Shown here: positions 17,501-25,387 of the stretch, one piece after another | Position numbering within the stretch: the stretch's first letter is position 1 | Layout: every line of letters begins with the position of its first letter | Assembly: GCA_030537815.1 (NCBI GenBank) | Contig: JAUNVF010000008.1 | Location: 1-53,518 of the forward strand | Origin: Tissierellia bacterium | GTDB lineage: Bacteria > Bacillota > Clostridia > Tissierellales > Peptoniphilaceae | Direction: 5' to 3' | Length of the DNA: 53,518 nt | Position numbers and translations under genes: made by a program | The notes under the pieces: model-generated | What the model was told of the DNA's origin: nothing | The model's input: the letters and a program-made list of their open reading frames with translations, nothing else | Databases searched by the model: none

Positions 17501-17905
17501 CAATTTATAAGGGAAGTCTTGAATTGAGCTGTCAACTGCTATCTCGCCAGGATTTTTTGGATAGGAGCCTTCTTTTAGCTCGTATTTAACCCAGCTTTCA
17601 GGTATGGATTCTACGGATATTAGATTTTTTGTTTCATCTATATTTACATCCATCTGATATCCGACATAGATTGTATCCATATCTTCTATTTGATTTATTA
17701 TCTCCATATCGTCTTCGTCTATTCCATGGCTTGAAACGATCTTTATATCTTCAAGATCGAATTTGCGAAGATAATCATCGGCGGTTTTTCTCATCAGGCC
17801 ACCTGATATGCTCATTCCGTAAAAAAGAGATACTCCAATTGCTATAAAAGCAAATATTATTAAGTATTTTGAATTATTTTTTAAGTATTTTTTTATTTTC
17901 TCCAT
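14543..17905 (-). CDS. FtsX-type ABC transporter permease with large coiled-coil ectodomain
   Basis: 1120 residues from ATG 17905 (GGTGG site upstream; a 26-residue longer reading has no site). Layout: one N-terminal membrane segment (about 12-30), a MacB-like extracytoplasmic region, then about 300 residues of heptad-rich coiled coil rich in K, E, N and S, then three membrane helices (about 600-720), a linker, another helix, a second MacB-like domain, and three C-terminal helices. This matches the large FtsX/MacB-type permeases that work with a separate ATPase. No ATPase gene is adjacent; the closest, at 19795, is separated by two genes and resembles a different ABC class. The export substrate is unknown. 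Confidence 0.82.
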   Translation of the reverse strand: MEKIKKYLKNNSKYLIIFAFIAIGVSLFYGMSISGGLMRKTADDYLRKFDLEDIKIVSSHGIDEDDMEIINQIEDMDTIYVGYQMDVNIDETKNLISVESIPESWVKYELKEGSYPKNPGEIAVDSSIQDFPYKLGDEITLHHKGDNPTLRLKRNKFKIVGTISSPEYILKSEKGVSSLTGSKLDGYALIVPEDFDLLNPNFARIHLNSTRKISPFTSEYRAIVDNTTFELREAFKDMPEKKAIKVKEMAKRRIEDSESEIKDLNKELKTAEDKLNKQKTALNKEKKIYTDKKKEYDDLLVKSKRDLEHGESNIKTSEEKIKSIENSYNEAKQNYEAQSQHCADLNETVSNKRTYVDGQRAYLDELQANLDSEIANVNSRIRENDREVNSLKRSLSTLKVQLKILSYKKTEILNKIRDVEGSISRLGSEKTYLNSKLDDFNSQQANINAQYSELNPEIDELNSLESEYEAENEKLAANEESMNNLKTDLDNSVLELDKIKKDYEKAKQFMEKDKSKMEASVNALEEKLNKNTALFEKDADDYDNLLKNSKAEIKNKEDIIKRSKEELSGDIVPTYLVTNSGENSGMKLYYNITKRVDMITLIFPILFFIIVLVSIYIFSASIVSESNIGFLKTKEEKIESCLHYFKNISIYSAAGIITGILIGTFAIANNIFLIYGENFSFKTPKLSLFPIQTLIVCAGVFAFILLGIYSAFRSDKKVSKESFLDKEIWLEKYPSFWNKKSIVQKACLKNLFANPIRILLIVLGTTAFTALLLLGIGLRRSIEDIPRKQYENIMTYDANISMSKGENKNENGEYDYFLREIKYARKIEDLSYKNARTISEGMPSIDFKLFIPKDSQGLEGIIKLRSPEDAKAVHLHPNAAIISKKLADLQGISDGDTISFTIGTDKYEFVVSKVFENYVGNYVFVSPEYFKEVTGMEPEMNSKMVVLKDNSSYAIENFVNESARYDSVQSIQTNRSEKQTTASIVKPLVYIAYIYIFFTIALLYITIRFTTGLEVKTRLAELIGELNNPEDTQIYLKEIFKENFISILFGVIIGILFGVALFLSAVSDTVPDNIKLIPYLESIDIFMVISIILILAWFSQVLVHSKIEKQQMKKTESQIN

Positions 17906-18040
17906 TATACCACCAATTTTTCTATAAAATATCTTGCGATTTTTCAAATTATTTATTATATTTATATATAATAGCAAATTCAAATTTGCCCATGATTCTA
18001 TTATACCCTAAAAACTAATTATTATGAAGATACAAAAAGG

Positions 18041-18069
18041 TTGATATTAATAGGATCATGATGTATAAT
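18041..18069 (+). promoter_or_regulatory. Strong sigma-A promoter for rpsD
   Basis: TTGATA at 18041-18046, a 17-bp spacer and TATAAT at 18064-18069. The leader to the start codon would be about 62 nt. Confidence 0.75.
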
Positions 18070-18137
18070 AAAGCTTGCGGATTAATTATTAAAAATAGAG
18101 ATTTAATCTCAAAACAAAGAAATGAGGAGGATTATTT

Positions 18138-18734
18138 TTGGCAAGACCAATGGGACCGAGGTTCAAGCAGTCCAGAAGATTTGGAGTTAATATCTTCGGA
18201 CATCCAAAAGAATTGAACAGAGGCGTAAAAACCAATAGGAAAGTAACTGAATACGGAAAACAATTAATAGAAAAGCAAAAACTTAAAGCATATTATGGCT
18301 TGAGCGAAAAGCAGATGCTAAGATATGTAAAGGATGCTTTTAAAGAGTCTAGACAGGGTAAAGGGCTTATAGGGGATTTAGCTGTAGCCAGAGCAGAAAA
18401 AAGACTTGACAATCTAGTTTACAGAGCGGGATTTGCAAGTTCTTTAAGACAGGCAAGACAATTTGTCGTTCATGGACATATAAGTTTAAATGGACAGAAG
18501 ACTACTATACCTTCTTTAGAAGTAAAGGCAGGAGATAGTATCGGTTTAACTCCAAGAGGACAAAAGCTTGAGTTAATCAAAGAAAATGTAGATGCTAGTA
18601 CTGTTCAAGTACCTTATTTACAAAGAGATAACGAAAGCAAGACTGCAGTTCTCGAAAGAGATCCTGAAAGAGATGAAGTTCCAATAGAACTTACAGATTC
18701 TCTAGTAGTCGAGTTTTACTCAAAATCAATATAA
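18138..18734 (+). CDS. rpsD: 30S ribosomal protein S4
   Basis: 198 residues. 'MARPMGPRFKQSRRFG' is the basic N-terminus without the zinc-binding cysteines of some S4 forms, and the S4 RNA-binding domain is clear ('RLDNLVYRAGFASSLRQARQ' followed by 'VVHGHISLNGQ'). S4 binds 16S rRNA early in 30S assembly. The start is TTG at 18138, preceded by GAGGAGG. It stands alone with its own promoter and terminator, as is common in Firmicutes, where S4 often represses its own mRNA; I could not fold a convincing S4 leader by eye. Confidence 0.97.
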   Translation: MARPMGPRFKQSRRFGVNIFGHPKELNRGVKTNRKVTEYGKQLIEKQKLKAYYGLSEKQMLRYVKDAFKESRQGKGLIGDLAVARAEKRLDNLVYRAGFASSLRQARQFVVHGHISLNGQKTTIPSLEVKAGDSIGLTPRGQKLELIKENVDASTVQVPYLQRDNESKTAVLERDPERDEVPIELTDSLVVEFYSKSI

Positions 18735-18762
18735 AAAAAATCCATTACGATATGGATTTTTT
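18733..18762. terminator. Terminator between rpsD and the convergent exporter gene
   Basis: AAAAAAAATCCAT pairs with ATGGATTTTTTTT around a short loop, directly after the rpsD stop. Confidence 0.85.
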
Positions 18763-19647
18763 TTATTGGCTAAAACTCTCTTCTTCGCTCTGTTTTTCGA
18801 GCGACAAGATGATGACCGATATGAGTATTAATATTATTCCGAATATGCTTTTAAGCTTTAAAGCTTCATTAAATAGTATAAAACCTATGATAACGCTCAT
18901 TACCGGCTCGAAAGTGCTTATTAGAGATGCTTTTTGAGGGCCTATTAATCTGACTCCCTCTTGGAAAAAGACTGTCGAGATTATAGATGTCGATATCGAT
19001 AATACTATAATTGATATCCAAGCTATTATATCGATGTCGAATTTCATACTTCCCAAAAAAAGTCCCGGTATTAGAGTTATGATAGCCGAATATATATATA
19101 GATAAAAACTAAATTTAAATGCGCTAATGCCCTCTGTATTGAATCTCGAAAAAGATATGACATATATGGCATAAGTGAGGCCAGAGCCGATGGCTGTAGC
19201 TGCACCGATGAAATTAAATCCCGATTCATTTGATGAAAAGGAAAATACTCCTATCAGGCAAAGAGCTGCCGAGATAAGTTGGAATACGGTTATCTTTACC
19301 TTGAAAATCAAGGAACATAAAAATATTACGATAATTGGGTATACATAATGAAGTGTCGTCGCCATTCCGCTCGAGATATAATTATAAGATGTAAATAAAA
19401 TTATGGGCGTTAGGGCAAACCATACAGATATTCTCATTATCTTGAAATGTCGGTATTTTATAAGGCTTAGCGATTCCCCTTTTATCGCCATTGCTACAAA
19501 AAGTGCAATTGAACCTATTACAAATCTCAAAAAATTTAATTCTATGGGATTGCTGCCACCCTTATAAGCTATTTTTGCGAATGCCGGCATCATGCCGTAA
19601 ACAATAGCCGAGATGGCGATTAATATTATGCCTTTATATTTTTTCAT
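18763..19647 (-). CDS. EamA-family drug/metabolite transporter
   Basis: 294 residues with ten hydrophobic segments arranged as two five-helix EamA repeats, the standard DMT layout. Landmarks: 'GSNPIELNFLRFVIG' in the first repeat and 'LIGPQKASLISTFEPVMSVIIGFILFNE' in the second, which is the most conserved part of the family. The cargo (amino acids, drugs or metabolites) cannot be told. It is monocistronic, with AGGAG before the ATG. Confidence 0.92.
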   Translation of the reverse strand: MKKYKGIILIAISAIVYGMMPAFAKIAYKGGSNPIELNFLRFVIGSIALFVAMAIKGESLSLIKYRHFKIMRISVWFALTPIILFTSYNYISSGMATTLHYVYPIIVIFLCSLIFKVKITVFQLISAALCLIGVFSFSSNESGFNFIGAATAIGSGLTYAIYVISFSRFNTEGISAFKFSFYLYIYSAIITLIPGLFLGSMKFDIDIIAWISIIVLSISTSIISTVFFQEGVRLIGPQKASLISTFEPVMSVIIGFILFNEALKLKSIFGIILILISVIILSLEKQSEEESFSQ

Positions 19648-19794
19648 AACAACTCCTAAATTATTAATAATAGAAATAATAATCTATAAATGAAATTTAA
19701 TCAAGGGAAAATTTCATTTAAAATAAATTTCGTCGAATATTTTTACAAAGCTCATAGCCTGTGATAGAATAAAAACTATCTGATAGGAGTCGAT

Positions 19795-20580
19795 ATGAAA
19801 GAGATAGTCAATTTTGAAAATATATATTTTATAAGAGATGGAAGAGAGATATTAAGGGGAATAGATTGGAAGATCAGAGAAGATGAAAGATGGGCTCTGA
19901 TAGGATTGAATGGTTGTGGAAAGTCGACTTTATTGGGCATGATACCGGCATATACTTATCCGAGCATGGGTAAAGTCGAGGTTTTTGGATATCAATTCGG
20001 CAGGACCAATTGGAAGAGGATAAGGACGAGAATAGCTTATATATCTTCTGTGATGAAGGACCTTATGCCGTCGATGTACAGATCGAAAGTTATAGATATA
20101 GTTAAAAGCGGGCTGGAGAACACCATAGGATTTTACAATGAGATGAGCACTGAAGATGAGAGAAGAGCTGAGATGCTGATAAATGAATTCTCGCTCGAAA
20201 AAGTTTCTGATAAGATTTTTTACAATCTTTCTGAAGGTGAGCAGAGGAGGACTTTGCTGGCGAGGGCATTTATGAATGGACCGGATTTGATGGTCCTTGA
20301 TGAACCTTGTGCGGGTTTGGATCTAAAAGGGAGGGAATTACTCCTAAAAAATCTAAATTCTTATTGCGGAAAAGATCAAAAGCCCCTCATATACATAACT
20401 CATAGTCTTGAAGAGCTCGTACCCATGATAAGCCATGTGGCAATTATGAAAGACGGAATGATTATATCTAAGGGAAAAAAGACGGAAGTTATAAAAGAGG
20501 AAAATTTAAAAGAGATCTACGGACTTGATATAGAGTTGAATTGGAGATATGATAGACCTTGGATAGTCGTGAGATCTTAG
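19795..20580 (+). CDS. Stand-alone ABC ATP-binding protein
   Basis: 261 residues with one complete ATPase domain: Walker A 'GLNGCGKST' at 37-45, signature 'LSEGEQRR', Walker B 'LMVLDEP' and a switch histidine in 'YITHSLEE'. The tail 'YGLDIELNWRYDRPWIVV' and the lack of a permease gene resemble YlmA/ModF-like soluble ABC proteins. There are no membrane segments. It might serve the permease at 14543-17905, but the sequence class and the two intervening genes argue against it. GGAG before the ATG; the transpeptidase gene starts 19 bp downstream. Confidence 0.88.
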   Translation: MKEIVNFENIYFIRDGREILRGIDWKIREDERWALIGLNGCGKSTLLGMIPAYTYPSMGKVEVFGYQFGRTNWKRIRTRIAYISSVMKDLMPSMYRSKVIDIVKSGLENTIGFYNEMSTEDERRAEMLINEFSLEKVSDKIFYNLSEGEQRRTLLARAFMNGPDLMVLDEPCAGLDLKGRELLLKNLNSYCGKDQKPLIYITHSLEELVPMISHVAIMKDGMIISKGKKTEVIKEENLKEIYGLDIELNWRYDRPWIVVRS

Positions 20581-20599
20581 AAAATTATAGAGGTGCCAG

Positions 20600-22390
20600 A
20601 TGAATAAAGAAGATGACAAAAACAAAAAATTAAATGATGAGAATCCCGATATTGAAAATGATAAAGAAAAGATTGCGGGCGATGAAAAAATAAGGAATAA
20701 AGAGTCGGCAGGAATCGAAGCCAAAGGATCTGGAGATGCAGAGATAGATCAATCAAAAGAAGCTTCGGATTTAAATGATTTAAATTCGGAAATTGAAATT
20801 GAAGATGGCTTAGAGGAGAAAGACAAGGTCGAAGAAGCAAATTTAAACCGAGAGAAACAGGGGCCGGAGCTTGATAAGGTAGAAGCTTCGAATGAAGCAG
20901 AAAGAGAAAAAGCTGCCGGAGTCGAGCTAGGTGAGGAAAAATCCGACCAAAGAACTGAATCTTCCAAAGAGGGGCCAAAGACTTTTTCTATGCAAAGAGA
21001 AGAGGATTCAAGTGAAGAAAAGGTCAAAAAAAGGGGCTTTTGGAAATTCCTGATAATACCTCTGGTTTTGGCGGTATTTTACTTTGCGGTAGCGATATAC
21101 TTTACGGACAGGGCATTGCCTAATACTTTTGTAAATGGAAGAGATGTGAGTATGGAATATATTTCACAAATCGATCCTCTTGAAGGCTTGTCGGTAAATG
21201 AGATAGAAATAGCGAAAAAAGATGGAAAAGTAGTGGTTTTGAAGCCGGAAGATGCAGATATAAAATTAGAATTGGAAAAAGCTTTATTGATTCAGCAGGA
21301 TAATTTCAGATGGCCTCTTTCGCTTATTGAAAAAGATGAATATCAAGTTGATATCGTGACAAAATACGATGAAGGAAAGCTCAATTCATTTATAAATGAG
21401 AATTTCATAGAGGGAGCTGAGGAACCTCAAGACGCAAAGCTTGAAAAGAAGGATGGAGTTTTCGTCATAATCCCTGAAGTAGAGGGAAATAAAATAGATG
21501 AAGATGTCGTCAGGGAAAATATAATGAATGCGGTCGTCAATGCTCAAGAAAAAGTAGATTTATCGGAATTATACGAAAGTCCTAGCATAAGGCAGGATGA
21601 CGAGAAATTGCAGAAGGTTCTCGGCGAGATTAAGGAATACACAAATAAAGAGCTAGATATAGATTTTATATTTACAAAAGAAAAAATAGATGAAAATCTT
21701 CTAAGTTCTTTTGTAGATTTGGGCGAAGATATGAGCGTGAAGATAAATAAAGATATGCTTCACGAATATGTTCAGAATCTCGCTATAAAATACGACACAT
21801 ATGACAAGCCGAGGGAATTTGAAAGTACGAATAGAGGGATTATAGAAGTTCCCCCGGGAATATACGGATATCAGATGGATGTTGAATCTACTGAAAAATT
21901 GATTGAAGAGTCGCTTGCCAATGGAACGGCAGAGATAGCTCCTATTTACAATATAGAGGGAAGTTTGAGAACTGAAGACGGTTCCGATATCGGCTCGACT
22001 TATATAGAAATCGACATTTCAAATCAGTATATGTGGTATTATGAAAACGGGGAACTCATAGTGAGCACTCCGGTCGTCACAGGAGACCCTACAAGGGGAG
22101 TGGCAACTCCGCCGGGAGCGAATGTGGTATGGCATAAGGAGAGAAATAAACCTCTAACAGGGACTGATCCTGATGGCAATCCATATGTAGCTCCGGTAGA
22201 TTATTGGATGGCTGTTGACTGGTCGCATAATGGAATCCACAATGCGAGATGGAGAGAGAATGCCGGTGGATTTGGAGGCAGTATATATATTGGAAATGGA
22301 AGTTTTGGATGTATCAATACTCCATATGATGCCGTTGCTACCATATTTGAAAATGTATCTGTCGGAACTCCGGTTCTGATGTATAATTGA
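20600..22390 (+). CDS. Membrane-anchored L,D-transpeptidase (YkuD) with PG-binding region
   Basis: 596 residues. Order: a highly acidic, low-complexity cytoplasmic segment (1-140), one membrane helix (about 146-168), two PG_binding_4-type domains (about 190-450) and a C-terminal YkuD domain (about 465-596). The catalytic cysteine is Cys571 in GSFGCINTP, and the upstream GIHNARW histidine (about 547) fits the family's catalytic His. L,D-transpeptidases make 3-3 peptidoglycan cross-links or attach proteins. The residue two before the Cys is Phe where SHGC is usual. It follows the ABC ATPase gene by 19 bp and ends at a strong terminator. Confidence 0.9.
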   Translation: MNKEDDKNKKLNDENPDIENDKEKIAGDEKIRNKESAGIEAKGSGDAEIDQSKEASDLNDLNSEIEIEDGLEEKDKVEEANLNREKQGPELDKVEASNEAEREKAAGVELGEEKSDQRTESSKEGPKTFSMQREEDSSEEKVKKRGFWKFLIIPLVLAVFYFAVAIYFTDRALPNTFVNGRDVSMEYISQIDPLEGLSVNEIEIAKKDGKVVVLKPEDADIKLELEKALLIQQDNFRWPLSLIEKDEYQVDIVTKYDEGKLNSFINENFIEGAEEPQDAKLEKKDGVFVIIPEVEGNKIDEDVVRENIMNAVVNAQEKVDLSELYESPSIRQDDEKLQKVLGEIKEYTNKELDIDFIFTKEKIDENLLSSFVDLGEDMSVKINKDMLHEYVQNLAIKYDTYDKPREFESTNRGIIEVPPGIYGYQMDVESTEKLIEESLANGTAEIAPIYNIEGSLRTEDGSDIGSTYIEIDISNQYMWYYENGELIVSTPVVTGDPTRGVATPPGANVVWHKERNKPLTGTDPDGNPYVAPVDYWMAVDWSHNGIHNARWRENAGGFGGSIYIGNGSFGCINTPYDAVATIFENVSVGTPVLMYN

Positions 22391-22400
22391 TTTAAAAATA

Positions 22401-22441
22401 AAAACTCAGGTTTAAGCAAATGCTTAAATCTGAGTTTTTTA
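22401..22441. terminator. Bidirectional terminator
   Basis: AAAACTCAGGTTTAAGCA pairs with TGCTTAAATCTGAGTTTT (one G-T pair) around AA, with T and A runs on both sides. It serves the transpeptidase gene and the convergent ATPase gene. Confidence 0.9.
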
Positions 22442-25132
22442 TTAATTATGCTTATCTTGAGTAAATGCTTTTCTGATCTCTCCCGCCAATAATGGAAGAA
22501 GTGCAAAGCCTATTATAACTCCCCAATCTCTAAGAGATGGTGCGATGACATTGAATATATCGCTCAAGAACGGAATATAAAGCACTAATAAAAGCAGTGA
22601 AAATGAGAATGCTGTCGCATATACCATGAATTTATTGCTGAATATGCCAATTCTATTTAATGTGAATTTACTGCTTCTAGCAGAATATGCTCTAAATAGC
22701 TCGGCCGTTATCAAGGTCGAGAAAGCCAACATTCTGGATCCTTCCGACTCGGCTCCGTATATTTTTATTCCGTAGAAATACGCACATAATGTAGCAACTG
22801 TAATCGTAACTGATTGAACTGCTATTGCGATTGCCGTCTTTTTGTCTATTATCGCCTCATTAGGATCTCTTGGGGGTTGGTTCATTATATCTTCTTCCCC
22901 TCTTTCAACTCCAAGTGCCAAAGCGGGGAATGAGTCTGTAACGAGATTCAACCAAAGTAATTGTATGGGCGTTAGAGGTAGGGGAATATTTATCAAAATA
23001 GAGATAAATACTATCAATACCTCTCCTATATTACAAGATAATAGGAATGATACGAATTTTTTGATATTAGAATAGATTATCCTTCCTTCTTCTACTGCAT
23101 TGACTATTGTTGCGAAATTATCGTCTGTTAGTATTACATCGGATGTATTTTTAGCGACATCGGTTCCAGTTATACCCATGGAAACTCCGATATCGGCTTT
23201 TTTTATTGCTGGAGCGTCATTTACTCCGTCGCCTGTCATTGCAGTTATATGTCCATTCTCTTTTAATGCTGTCACTATCTGAACTTTATTTTCGGGAGAT
23301 ACCCTTGCGAATATCCTTTTTTCTTTAACGACTTCCCTTATCTCTTCAGATGTCATGGAATTCAGTTCTCTTCCCATTATCGCATCGTCTTTGTCCTCGG
23401 CGATTCCGAGGTTTTTACCTATCGCATATGCCGTTTCGAGATAATCCCCTGTTATCATTACTGGGACTATGCCGGCCGTCTTACATTCTACTATGGCATC
23501 TCTTGCCTCCGGTCTGGCAGGGTCTATCATACCTGTAAGACCGACGAAAATCATATTATTTTCTATATTTTCAGGATCTGTATTATCCGGCAAAGAATCG
23601 TATTTTTTGAAGGCGAATGCCAAAACTCTAAGCGCATTTTGAGCAAATTCGCTATTCTTGGACTCTATATTTTCTCTGTCCTCTTTTGTCATCTCCGTTA
23701 TCTTGCCGTCGATTAATTTATATGAGCATTTCTCCAAAACTAAATCTGGTGCGCCCTTTGTAAATGAGACGATTTTTCCGGGGAGGAAATTCTCGTGGAA
23801 TGTCGTCATCATCTTTCTCTCTGAATCGAAAGGAATTTCTTTTACTCTCGGATAATCTTCTTCGAGTTTTGATTTTTCTAATCCTTTTTTTCCGGTAAAT
23901 GTAATCAATGCACCTTCAGTCGGGTCGCCCAGCATTTGATAGCTATCTCCGCTCTTTTCAAGCTTTGCATCATTTGCGAGGCAGGCTATGCTCATGAGGG
24001 TGAAAAGTGAAGTGAAGTCCTTATCGTCAATGACTTCGCCGCCGCATTTCATCTCTCCTTTTGGCTCATAACCGCTTCCGCTTATATCGATAACTTTTCC
24101 GTCGACAAAAGCCTTGGTTACTGTCATTTCATTTTGTGTCAGTGTTCCGGTTTTATCGGAACATATGACGGTAGTCGTACCCAGAGTTTCTACTGCTAAA
24201 AGCTTTTTGACTATGGCATTTCTCTTTGCCATTCTACCCATGCCCAGTGAAAGGACTATGGTGACGATGGCGGCAAGTCCCTCGGGAATTGCAGCGACTG
24301 CAAGTGAGATGGCCATTAAGAACATCTCGTATATTTCGTGTTTGTAAAGTAAGCCCAGTCCCAATACTAGGAGGCATACTCCGACTAAAATGAATCCCAA
24401 AACTTTTGATAGTTGATTTAATTTTCTTTGAAGAGGAGTTTCCTCTTCGTCAAAACTCTGTATGGTTGTAGCTATTTTTCCTATCTCGGAATCATGACCG
24501 GTTGAAACTGCTATTCCCATTCCACGTCCATATGAAATTACGGTTGAGCTGTATGCGAAATTATCTCTATCTCCTATTTCAACAGTCTCGTCGTAATTTA
24601 TGGAGGCATCTTTTTCGACGGGTACGGATTCACCTGTCAGCGATGATTCGTCTATTTTTAGATTTGTAGATTCTATAAGTCTTAAATCAGCGGGGACTAT
24701 ATCTCCTGTCTCAAGATTTATCAAATCTCCCGGCACAATTTCTGTAGAGGGGATAGACTGCTGTCTCCCATCTCTTATTACTTTTGCATTGGGTGATGAC
24801 ATCTTTTGAAGTGCTTCTATCGCTTCTTCTGCCTTGCCCTCCTGATACAAGCTCAGAGCCGCATTGATTATGACGATTGCAATTATTATAATCGCCTCTA
24901 TATAGTCGCCTAAAAATGCGGAAACTATACTCGCAAATATAAGTATGAGAATCAAAGGATCCTTGAACTGTTCTAATAGCTTTGTCGCAAGAGATTTCTT
25001 TTCTTCTGCTTTTAATTCATTTGAACCGTATTTACTGAGGGCTTCCTTTGCCTTATCTTCAGATAAACCGGTTTTTCCATCCGTCCCGAGTTCATCGTAT
25101 ATTTCGTCGGGACTTTTTTTATACCATTCCAT
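22442..25132 (-). CDS. P2-type cation-transporting ATPase, probable Mn2+ (or Ca2+) exporter
   Basis: 896 residues, full-length P2A ATPase. Landmarks: N-terminal cation ATPase domain, actuator 'SLTGESVPV', helix-4 'AAIPEGL', the phosphorylation site 'SDKTGTLTQ', hinge 'MTGDGVNDAPAIKKADIGV', and helix-6 'LWLNLVTDSFPALALG', whose N-x-x-x-D motif is typical of Ca/Mn pumps. The C-terminal cation ATPase domain is complete. A yybP-ykoY Mn2+ riboswitch lies in the leader, which points to Mn2+ export, as known for YoaB/MgtA-type P2 pumps under this riboswitch in lactic bacteria and streptococci. AAAGGAGG precedes the ATG. Confidence 0.93.
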   Translation of the reverse strand: MEWYKKSPDEIYDELGTDGKTGLSEDKAKEALSKYGSNELKAEEKKSLATKLLEQFKDPLILILIFASIVSAFLGDYIEAIIIIAIVIINAALSLYQEGKAEEAIEALQKMSSPNAKVIRDGRQQSIPSTEIVPGDLINLETGDIVPADLRLIESTNLKIDESSLTGESVPVEKDASINYDETVEIGDRDNFAYSSTVISYGRGMGIAVSTGHDSEIGKIATTIQSFDEEETPLQRKLNQLSKVLGFILVGVCLLVLGLGLLYKHEIYEMFLMAISLAVAAIPEGLAAIVTIVLSLGMGRMAKRNAIVKKLLAVETLGTTTVICSDKTGTLTQNEMTVTKAFVDGKVIDISGSGYEPKGEMKCGGEVIDDKDFTSLFTLMSIACLANDAKLEKSGDSYQMLGDPTEGALITFTGKKGLEKSKLEEDYPRVKEIPFDSERKMMTTFHENFLPGKIVSFTKGAPDLVLEKCSYKLIDGKITEMTKEDRENIESKNSEFAQNALRVLAFAFKKYDSLPDNTDPENIENNMIFVGLTGMIDPARPEARDAIVECKTAGIVPVMITGDYLETAYAIGKNLGIAEDKDDAIMGRELNSMTSEEIREVVKEKRIFARVSPENKVQIVTALKENGHITAMTGDGVNDAPAIKKADIGVSMGITGTDVAKNTSDVILTDDNFATIVNAVEEGRIIYSNIKKFVSFLLSCNIGEVLIVFISILINIPLPLTPIQLLWLNLVTDSFPALALGVERGEEDIMNQPPRDPNEAIIDKKTAIAIAVQSVTITVATLCAYFYGIKIYGAESEGSRMLAFSTLITAELFRAYSARSSKFTLNRIGIFSNKFMVYATAFSFSLLLLVLYIPFLSDIFNVIAPSLRDWGVIIGFALLPLLAGEIRKAFTQDKHN

Positions 25133-25162
25133 CTTAATCCTCCTTTAATTATATATTAGACA

Positions 25163-25205
25163 ATAAAAAAGACCATTGTCTAAGCCTTGCTCAAACAAAG
25201 GTCTT
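25163..25205 (-). terminator. Riboswitch-controlled terminator
   Basis: On the minus strand, AAGACCTTTGT pairs with ACAATGGTCTT (one T-T mismatch), followed by six Ts. The stem uses the same CCTTTGT strand that closes the aptamer. Aptamer formation with Mn2+ would therefore block termination, giving an ON switch. Confidence 0.8.
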
Positions 25206-25285
25206 GCTTTCCTTAAAGGATCCATGCCGGGCGATAAGCCGTATTGACGACATAGTGGTTGATTAGCTACTCCCCTTCGTTAATA
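25195..25285 (-). ncRNA. yybP-ykoY manganese riboswitch aptamer
   Basis: Read on the minus strand, the leader carries the conserved GGGGAGTAGC (complement of 25266-25275), GTCGTCAATACGG, CCGGC and GCAAGACCTTTG blocks in the right order for the yybP-ykoY class. The closing stem ACGAAGG with CCTTTGT is formed by the two ends. Known members bind Mn2+ between two helical arms that contain the L1 GGGGAGTAG loop and the L3 loop. The aptamer's 3' strand is also used in the overlapping terminator hairpin. Confidence 0.85.
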
Positions 25286-25387
25286 AAATTATATAATAAT
25301 AATCTCTTTATTTCAAGAACAAATCAAATTTAAAACTCTTATTTTAATTAATTTGAAAATGTAATATACTATTGTATGGAGGTCAAT

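Noticed and set aside
18070-18137. S4 autoregulatory leader RNA upstream of rpsD
   Set aside because: The leader is only about 62 nt and I could not draw a convincing fold, so no feature was called.
19795-20580. ATPase partner for the giant permease at 14543
   Set aside because: Different transcription unit, two genes between, and the ATPase resembles YlmA-type and not MacB/FtsE-type proteins.
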